The notes below the pieces were generated by a model. That model ran no database searches and was not told the origin of the DNA. It saw only the letters and a list, made by a program, of their open reading frames with translations. Both the position numbers and the translations under genes were made by a program. Shown in pieces: positions 30,279-34,875 of a DNA stretch of 34,875 bases (within the stretch, counting starts at the first letter, position 1; every line of letters starts with the position of its first letter). Source of the DNA: a virus. The DNA lies in the IMG/VR virus record IMGVR_UViG_3300025324_000318, positions 1 through 34,875 of that record. One strand, 5' to 3'.

Positions 30279-30328
30279 AAAAAAGCCGCAGGTTTTCGCG
30301 CGTCAGTGCTCGCGCTAAAACTGCGGCT
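30279..30328 (-). terminator. Intrinsic terminator-like hairpin after the KTSC-type gene
   Basis: AGCCGCAG pairs with CTGCGGCT and an inner TTTT-GCGCG stem extends it, giving a long stem with two small bulges, followed on the minus strand by TTTTTT (30279-30284). It lies about 20 bases after the stop of the KTSC-like gene and 16 bases before the next ATG. Confidence 0.75.
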
Positions 30329-30350
30329 CTGTTGATTCAGTCGCCGTTAT

Positions 30351-31289
30351 CTATCGACCTCGATTCGGCTGGCCTCGGTTGGGTTCTCCTCGGTTCACGA
30401 GTCTTTCTGGCAATGTGGAGCGGATATAGCCGCGCCGGCCAGTGCCAACGGTAGCCGTGGCCCGACTGCGAAAACCTTTGATCGTCGCTCGTCTGGGCAC
30501 ATAGACGGCCAGGTTCCCTCCCTCACCAGGCACAACCGCACCCTGCAAAAGCTGGTAGCGGTACTGATGGCCGTAGATTGTACCCCTGATCCGTAGTTCA
30601 TCCCACACAGCTTTACCAGCGCTCGACTTGCCGATCATGCGGCGAAACACCCGGACGGGCACGTCCAGGTAAGCGTACAGAGGTCCAGGACTGTCGGGTC
30701 GCTTGGCGCCAGCCACATGGATCCGGCCAGCCGCCCGCATGCCGCCGCCCGCCACGTTCTTGATTCCACCAGAGCTGAGCACCGGCGCCTTGTACCGCAC
30801 ATAAAGCGTTGAGGACGTGAAATCGTACTGGAACGAATAGACGTTGCTGCTGCCGGCCGTGCGGTGCTCGGCCGATAGCCCGCGCTCTTCACCCGGCCGC
30901 GGCGGCTCGAGGATCCGGCTGGTCGACAGGTTCGGTTCCAGTGGCGGCTGACTGATCTGCTCGTCGGGGGCCAGTACCGTGCTGCCCGTCGATTCGAGTA
31001 GCTCCCGCGCGGCGTCGAGCATGTCATCGGCCGATGGACGGCGTCGCTGCCTCTTGAAGACGCCGCGCAGGATTTGACCGAAAGGGCCCAGTGCCGCGAA
31101 CAGGTCATGAATGGCGTCGGTGGCTTCGAACGCGTACCGCGAGACACTGACGCCACTGCGACTGGTCCGCGATCGGCCGCCAGGGCCGTGGAAGAAGCGC
31201 GCAGTTTGGCGAATAGCCTTACCGAGCGTGGAGCGAGAGAATCGGCGGAGGGCGGTGCGTGCGCGGGCGGTGCGGTAGGGACTGGCCAT
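30351..31289 (-). CDS. Structural-region protein with KTSC-like domain, 312 aa
   Basis: The N terminus is strongly basic (RTARARTALRRFSRSTLGK). A disordered middle is Pro/Glu-rich. From about residue 148, SSNVYSFQYDFTSSTLYVRY gives the first half of a KTSC-like fold, and GPLYAYLDVPVRVFRRMIGK with SSAGKAVWDEL (about 203-238) gives the second half, including the Tyr-x-Tyr-x-x-VP signature. KTSC domains are small RNA- or ligand-binding folds found in many phage proteins. The ATG at 31289 overlaps the end of the preceding gene by a few bases. The basic start suggests contact with nucleic acid or the head interior. The domain call is moderate. Confidence 0.5.
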   Translation of the reverse strand: MASPYRTARARTALRRFSRSTLGKAIRQTARFFHGPGGRSRTSRSGVSVSRYAFEATDAIHDLFAALGPFGQILRGVFKRQRRRPSADDMLDAARELLESTGSTVLAPDEQISQPPLEPNLSTSRILEPPRPGEERGLSAEHRTAGSSNVYSFQYDFTSSTLYVRYKAPVLSSGGIKNVAGGGMRAAGRIHVAGAKRPDSPGPLYAYLDVPVRVFRRMIGKSSAGKAVWDELRIRGTIYGHQYRYQLLQGAVVPGEGGNLAVYVPRRATIKGFRSRATATVGTGRRGYIRSTLPERLVNRGEPNRGQPNRGR

Positions 31290-31290
31290 T

Positions 31291-31581
31291 TCAATCGCCC
31301 TTTGGCAGCGAGTAGGAATGCTCTCGCATCCACTCAAAAACTTCTCGCTGATCCGTCGAAGGATTCTCGAAAAATGTGCCTACGATGATGTATCCGGTCC
31401 AGTGCGCGCCAATTACCTGCTCTAACCGAGTTACATATCTCCACGTCGATGGGCAGCGGTTTTGCAGATTGGCCCAACAATGAGCTTCTCGTTCGCTGCC
31501 AGCGAGCACGGCAATTCTTTCATCGGCGAATCGGCCGTTATAAAGAGCATCGAATTGTTCTGGTGGAAATCTGGTATTCAT
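31291..31581 (-). CDS. Hypothetical protein, 96 aa
   Basis: I do not recognise it. The ATG at 31581 has GGGGAAG 12 bases upstream. The protein has a mixed helix-strand pattern with a Cys/Trp-rich middle (HCWANLQNRCPSTWRY at about residues 34-49), a hydrophobic strand (TGYIIVGTFF) and an acidic helical end. It could bind a metal or nucleic acid, but there is no clear motif. It is coupled to the KTSC-like gene: its stop is two bases past that gene's ATG. Confidence 0.55.
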   Translation of the reverse strand: MNTRFPPEQFDALYNGRFADERIAVLAGSEREAHCWANLQNRCPSTWRYVTRLEQVIGAHWTGYIIVGTFFENPSTDQREVFEWMREHSYSLPKGD

Positions 31582-31619
31582 GCCGTTATTTATCTTCCCC
31601 TTCTAGGCTCGCGGGTTTT

Positions 31620-31817
31620 TTATTTCTTGGTATAGCAAGCAGCGCACAGCGCTCCATGATCACAATCGAATGTTACAGCTGGCTCGTTGCATTCGCCGCA
31701 AAGTGCAATCCACGTTTCTCCCGCGTAGAGCATTGCCACGGAATGATCGGTGCCAGGCTTCGCCAGGTCGACGGCGATCGAGCTGCGATAGCCTTGATAG
31801 TCTTTCGTGTCATCCAT
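31620..31817 (-). CDS. Small zinc-binding protein, 65 aa
   Basis: The C-terminal half carries a CGEC, CDH, CAAC set: CxxC at about residues 40-43, Cys-Asp-His at 52-54 and CxxC at 59-62, a RING- or zinc-ribbon-like metal site. The N-terminal half is polar with a VDLAKPGTDHSVAMLYAG segment. The ATG at 31817 is chosen for a GGGGAG about 12 bases upstream; a longer frame begins at 31853 inside the terminase gene. Its start overlaps the region of the terminase stop. It may be a terminase-associated or host-takeover protein; not decided. Confidence 0.6.
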   Translation of the reverse strand: MDDTKDYQGYRSSIAVDLAKPGTDHSVAMLYAGETWIALCGECNEPAVTFDCDHGALCAACYTKK

Positions 31818-31824
31818 TCCTGTT

Positions 31825-34185
31825 TTATCTCCCCCTGCGCCGCGCCTCGTCAAGGTAATTTTTGATGCGTTCCATATTCACGCCGTGCCGGTAAGGGTCA
31901 ACGGTCATCTCGGGTCGCAGGATTTCTCCGGCTGGCATGAAGACCGCGTTGGTTGCCAGTTTGTTGAATGCTCCACTGCAGCCGTCCACCTGATCCGTGT
32001 AGGCATATTCAGGAAATGCGCAATTATGTACGAGCACGTCGTTGGCGAAGTATTCTTGGCACTCTTCAACTTGCAGATTGTAGACGTCGCGCAGATTTTC
32101 GAGCATGCGCGGCGCAGAGGCCGCACGAAATGGAGCAATGACATTGCTTGGTGTGGGCTGTGGAGAAGCTAGTTCCGCACCAAGCGCATAATCGGTGATA
32201 AATGATTTTGTGCCCGAGCAATTCTTGGCGTTTATTCGCGCACGGCTTCGAGCACGTAAATGATCGCCCCGGCTGCGGTGTTGAATACTCTTTTCCGCAA
32301 ATTGTGCATGTCTTGGGTATTGCTGCGCCGCGCGGCACGTCTCCGGCGTCCATGTGATGCCTAATGTGGTCTCCGGCGAGCTTGCATTCGAGATTGCCAA
32401 TGACGTTGTTGAGTGTGTCGCCGTCAGTGTGGTGCACATGATGGCCGGGTGGGACACAGCCTTTCTCGCAGATCCACATATACCGATGGAGCTCAAGCAT
32501 CTTTCCGTCAATGTAACCGCTGAAATACCGTTGTTTAGTAAGGGTTTTTGATTCGGGATACCGATAGAAGGCATGGCCCCGGTAAATAGCAACAACTCGT
32601 CGTTTTCCGAAACGTGTTTGATCTTCGTAAAGCCTTTCGACTGCACCCACACGGGATGGTTCGGAGTCGCAATCAGATTGTTGCCGTTTGACAAATCTAG
32701 TTGACATACTTGTGCGTCTCGCTGCGTGAGCCCGGACTTGACAACTTTTTTCCAGCCACTTCGTGTTAATACCAAATCACCCGCTCGAACCTTCTCAATC
32801 GGAATGCCGCCTCGAATAGTCGTAATTATAGTACCTTTTGCAACACATACCTCGTCCAAAAATGGTATCACCCACGATCCGCGGCAAATGCGCACGTTTC
32901 CAATCTCGCACTGAGCCGCGAAAGGCTGTGCCCGCACGATCTTGGCGATGCCCGGCATCTTCATGCCGTCGCGCTTGATCCAGCGCTTGCCGTGGCCCAC
33001 CACGTCGATGTAGCAAGGGAATCCGGCCAGCATCCGCACCATTTGTTGGGCCGCTTCTTTGCCGCCTGATCCTGGCTCCTGCTCGACATAGATGATCACG
33101 CTGTTTTCGTGCCGGCGGGCATCGTTCATGGCCGCTTGCTTGATAACGCGATCGCGATCGGCGGCCGACCACTGTCCGCGTATGACATGCTCGACGTAAT
33201 ACATGCCATCGGTGTCGCGGGCCATGAGCACGCCAGCGGTATAACTTCCTGAGGGTCCCTCGGTCGCAGCGCGGTCCCAATAACGTACTCGAACGCAATC
33301 TTCCGGCGCGCGCTCGACCATGCGGAACCAGTCGCGCTGGAACATCAAGCCTTCCAGATCGACAAACTCCCCGCCAAGTTCCTGCGCGGCCAGGGCGCTC
33401 GAGTAATGGGGTGCGATCAGATCATAGAATTCCGGGGGCAGAAATGGATTCTCGGTAGTGTGCGCGTGAACCAGGAAGCTATTGGGCTTGGGCCGATAGA
33501 ACGCGCCGGCGATCAGTCGGCAATCGTGAAAACCATCAAGTAGCGAACAGCCATCAGTGCCGATCGGCTGGTCCTGCAATCTCTCCTGAATCGATTCCTC
33601 CACCTGCTCGAAAAACGTCTGAAACGTCCAGTGCTGCCGGCCCTTGGGCGTGAACGTCAGCAGGCAGAGACCCATGCGGCCATGAAACCGCAGCACGGCG
33701 ATGCCGATCTTGAAAACATCAGGCGACATGATGCTGGGTTCATCAAGCCACAGGCCGGCTTTCGACGGACCTCGCAATTGTTCGGGCTTGTCGCCGGTTC
33801 GAAACACGATCTCGGCGATGCCCTTGTCCTGTGTGCGGAACTTGATGCGCTGCGGCGGCGACTGCTTGCCGCTGATGAACACGCCGAGCTGCTCCGCCAC
33901 TTCCTTGAACGTTGGATAGGTTGTTTCATCGACCACCGCGTACGTCGGACTGACGCCCATCCACGGTTCGCCGTTGCGAGCGCGCAAACAAATATCGACG
34001 GCCGCGATGCGCGTTTTTCCCGCGCCGCGGCCGGCTACGAAGCCCCTAACCCAGGCATTCGAATCGCGAAACAGCTTTTGCTTTCGCGAAACCGACACGC
34101 AGCGCAGATTCTTTGTGGGACTGATCATTGTTATTACCCAGCATGGCCGGGTGGAACGCCGCTCGACCCTATAAATCCGTGCCAC
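31825..34185 (-). CDS. terL: Large terminase subunit (packaging ATPase-nuclease) interrupted by an intein, 786 aa
   Basis: The packaging motor ATPase motifs are clear: Walker A GRGAGKT at residues 52-58, Walker B GLWLDEPS with Asp148-Glu149 and motif III LLTFTPKG near 176-182. The nuclease domain has Asp304 in RYWDRA, Glu368 or Glu370 in YVEQEPGSGG, and a last acidic motif, YTDQVDG, at about 729-735. A Cys447-Asn721 intein of 275 residues lies just before the last motif, at EV-C/AFPEY; removing it leaves 511 residues, a normal TerL size. The GTG at 34185 follows the 28-aa stop directly; an ATG at 34128 is an alternative. The gene follows terS. The intein interrupts a conserved nuclease-site region, as is usual for inteins. 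Confidence 0.88.
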   Translation of the reverse strand: MARIYRVERRSTRPCWVITMISPTKNLRCVSVSRKQKLFRDSNAWVRGFVAGRGAGKTRIAAVDICLRARNGEPWMGVSPTYAVVDETTYPTFKEVAEQLGVFISGKQSPPQRIKFRTQDKGIAEIVFRTGDKPEQLRGPSKAGLWLDEPSIMSPDVFKIGIAVLRFHGRMGLCLLTFTPKGRQHWTFQTFFEQVEESIQERLQDQPIGTDGCSLLDGFHDCRLIAGAFYRPKPNSFLVHAHTTENPFLPPEFYDLIAPHYSSALAAQELGGEFVDLEGLMFQRDWFRMVERAPEDCVRVRYWDRAATEGPSGSYTAGVLMARDTDGMYYVEHVIRGQWSAADRDRVIKQAAMNDARRHENSVIIYVEQEPGSGGKEAAQQMVRMLAGFPCYIDVVGHGKRWIKRDGMKMPGIAKIVRAQPFAAQCEIGNVRICRGSWVIPFLDEVCVAKGTIITTIRGGIPIEKVRAGDLVLTRSGWKKVVKSGLTQRDAQVCQLDLSNGNNLIATPNHPVWVQSKGFTKIKHVSENDELLLFTGAMPSIGIPNQKPLLNNGISAVTLTERCLSSIGICGSARKAVSHPAIMCTTLTATHSTTSLAISNASSPETTLGITWTPETCRAAQQYPRHAQFAEKSIQHRSRGDHLRARSRARINAKNCSGTKSFITDYALGAELASPQPTPSNVIAPFRAASAPRMLENLRDVYNLQVEECQEYFANDVLVHNCAFPEYAYTDQVDGCSGAFNKLATNAVFMPAGEILRPEMTVDPYRHGVNMERIKNYLDEARRRGR
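32023..32847 (-). mobile_element. Intein in the terminase gene (275 aa) with HNH gene in another frame
   Basis: The terminase frame shows all splicing blocks: Cys447 as the first residue (CVAKGTIITTI), block B as NNLIATPNHPVW with TPNH at 507-510, and a C-terminal block F/G of VYNLQVEECQEYFANDVLVHN ending His-Asn, followed by Cys as the +1 residue. These are the residues needed for Hint-type protein splicing. The linker between the two halves, about residues 540-695, lacks a homing endonuclease in this frame and looks like a random translation, yet it has no stop codon. The true endonuclease is coded in the -1 frame. The intein can still be made as one 275-aa unit, with a linker of unusual composition. 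Confidence 0.85.
32066..32707 (-). CDS. HNH homing endonuclease nested in the intein in the -1 frame, 213 aa
   Basis: This frame, one base 5' of the terminase codon frame, codes a normal-looking endonuclease. From about residue 41 it reads IYRGHAFYRYPES, then LHRYMWICEKG, then the HNH core HHVHHTDGDTLNNVIGNL (89-106) with HIRHH at 114-118. Two zinc knuckles follow (Cys134, Cys137, Cys152, Cys156; and Cys174, Cys177, Cys189, Cys191/Cys195). HNH enzymes nick or cut DNA to spread the intein. Residues 1-40 overlap the Hint N-terminal coding and look like a shadow. The stop falls inside the C-terminal splicing block. The ATG at 32707 has a weak ribosome site, so start by reinitiation, a -1 shift, or two compensating indels are all possible. 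Confidence 0.75.
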   Translation of the reverse strand: MSTRFVKRQQSDCDSEPSRVGAVERLYEDQTRFGKRRVVAIYRGHAFYRYPESKTLTKQRYFSGYIDGKMLELHRYMWICEKGCVPPGHHVHHTDGDTLNNVIGNLECKLAGDHIRHHMDAGDVPRGAAIPKTCTICGKEYSTPQPGRSFTCSKPCANKRQELLGHKIIYHRLCAWCGTSFSTAHTKQCHCSISCGLCAAHARKSARRLQSAS

Positions 34186-34272
34186 TTAGTCGCGTCCATG
34201 ATCAGGACCGGCCGTCTCAATGACGTGCCTGAGTAAATTGGCTTCGAGTTGCTTGAGCGTATAGTAAGTCAT
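34186..34272 (-). CDS. 28-aa peptide between terS and terL
   Basis: The ATG at 34272 lies two bases after the terS stop and the TAA stop lies directly before the terL GTG, so the ORF fills the gap exactly. The peptide, starting MTYYTLKQLEANLLRHVI and ending HGRD, forms a possible amphipathic helix. It has no known motif. Its perfect fit is the main evidence that it is translated, if only to couple terS to terL. Confidence 0.4.
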   Translation of the reverse strand: MTYYTLKQLEANLLRHVIETAGPDHGRD

Positions 34273-34274
34273 TG

Positions 34275-34875
34275 CTACTGCGCTGCCTCCGGCGCCGGTA
34301 ATCCAGGCGGATGGCCGTTGCTGGTTTTCCCGTGCTGCTGCATGAATCGGTGCCACTCCGCGAATGACATGGTGGCCCGCACTTCCTCGCGCGTTTCCAC
34401 CACGACCTCGACCACGTGAGCCTCGATGGCGCCGGTGCTGTCTCCGCCGGCCACTTCGTTGCGCCAATAGATTTCGGCGTCATCCAGCTTGTAGAGGGCG
34501 ATGATTTGTTCCTCGGCCTTCAGGGCCACGACCAGAAAGCGCGGATCGCCCTCGGGCTGACCCTCGCCGCACGAGGCGAAGAATGAGTCCCACGCTTGCT
34601 CCTTGATCCTCAGCAGCTCCGCCTCTTCATGCAACCGTTTGGCCGAGAAATTGAGCTTGGCCTCTTCCAACCACTGCCGCTCGATTACCTTCAGATCCGT
34701 GCCAACGGTAGCTTTGGCGACGCCGATCTGCTCGGCGATCTCGAACAGCGTCTTGCCATCGACGCGGAGGGCGGCCACCAGATTGCGTCGCTGAGTGCGC
34801 TCCGTCTTGTTCTTCGCCTTGGGACCTGGCTTGCGATGCTGGCTCTTTGGCTTGGGGCCCTTTCGCTGCTCTTTG
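34275..34875 (-). CDS. terS: Small terminase subunit-like protein, 5' end beyond window edge
   Basis: The frame is open from the right edge to the stop at 34275, about 199 residues. A Lys/Pro-rich N-terminal stretch leads to a helix-turn-helix (LFEIAEQIGVAKATVGTDLK), the type used by TerS proteins to bind pac or cos DNA, followed by coiled-coil-like helices (KLNFSAKRLHEEAELLRIKEQ) for oligomerisation and a basic-acidic tail. It lies just upstream of terL, the standard order. A GTG at 34778 is a possible internal start, but the basic upstream stretch looks coding, so the true start is probably outside the window. Confidence 0.7.
   Translation of the reverse strand, partial: KEQRKGPKPKSQHRKPGPKAKNKTERTQRRNLVAALRVDGKTLFEIAEQIGVAKATVGTDLKVIERQWLEEAKLNFSAKRLHEEAELLRIKEQAWDSFFASCGEGQPEGDPRFLVVALKAEEQIIALYKLDDAEIYWRNEVAGGDSTGAIEAHVVEVVVETREEVRATMSFAEWHRFMQQHGKTSNGHPPGLPAPEAAQ

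Noticed and set aside
1-34875. Search by eye for tRNA, rRNA, CRISPR arrays, insertion-sequence ends, integrase and attachment sites
   Set aside because: None was recognised. A covariance-model scan for tRNA and small RNA would be decisive and could not be run.

Overview
The window is a near-complete core of a tailed double-stranded DNA phage (Caudoviricetes). It could be a prophage or a free phage contig; no host genes flank it. Almost every gene is on the minus strand, packed with ATGA, GTGA or TGATG stop/start overlaps. Read in the direction of transcription (from high to low coordinates) the order is: small terminase subunit (cut by the right edge), a 28-aa peptide, large terminase, several small unknowns, a holin-like protein, a membrane-anchored PAS protein, portal, protease-scaffold, decoration protein, major capsid, head-tail connector, major tail protein, tail assembly chaperones made by a -1 frameshift, a collagen-like tape-measure candidate, a run of tail or fibre structural genes, a modification-enzyme island, a small regulatory zone, then the early recombination genes. 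The head module (DUF935-type portal, gp36-like connector, protease with internal scaffold) resembles the Mu head module. The frameshifted chaperone implies a long siphovirus-type or myovirus-type tail.

Host: many genes lack a clear Shine-Dalgarno site, a CsrA-like protein is present, and the compositional style suggests a Planctomycetota or similar GC-rich environmental bacterium. This is inference only; no marker gene in the window fixes the host.

Regions: 1-6.9 kb is an early operon with a CsrA-like fusion protein, small unknowns, a DEDDh exonuclease, a YqaJ-type exonuclease plus RecT annealing pair with an AP2/HNH homing-endonuclease-like gene just before each member, a zinc-ribbon protein and the start of an ATPase. 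6.9-7.8 kb holds an XRE-like regulator, two inverted repeats and a divergent small Zn-finger gene. 7.75-11 kb holds a glycosyltransferase, methyltransferase, sulfotransferase-like and radical SAM cassette directly coupled to a cysteine-rich structural gene. 11-22 kb is tail and fibre genes with a plus-strand Dam-type methylase inserted. 22-34.9 kb is the tail-chaperone, head and packaging module.

The most striking object is the intein in the large terminase (Cys447 to Asn721). Its two splicing halves are in the terminase frame, while a full HNH endonuclease with two zinc knuckles lies between them in the -1 frame. Other unusual items are an internal scaffold start inside the protease gene, an aromatic-PGGSNT-aromatic-VK motif shared by the protease-scaffold and the capsid N terminus, four intrinsic-terminator-like hairpins placed just before structural genes, and the holin-like plus PAS pair. 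I found no integrase, recognisable endolysin, tRNA, rRNA or CRISPR array.
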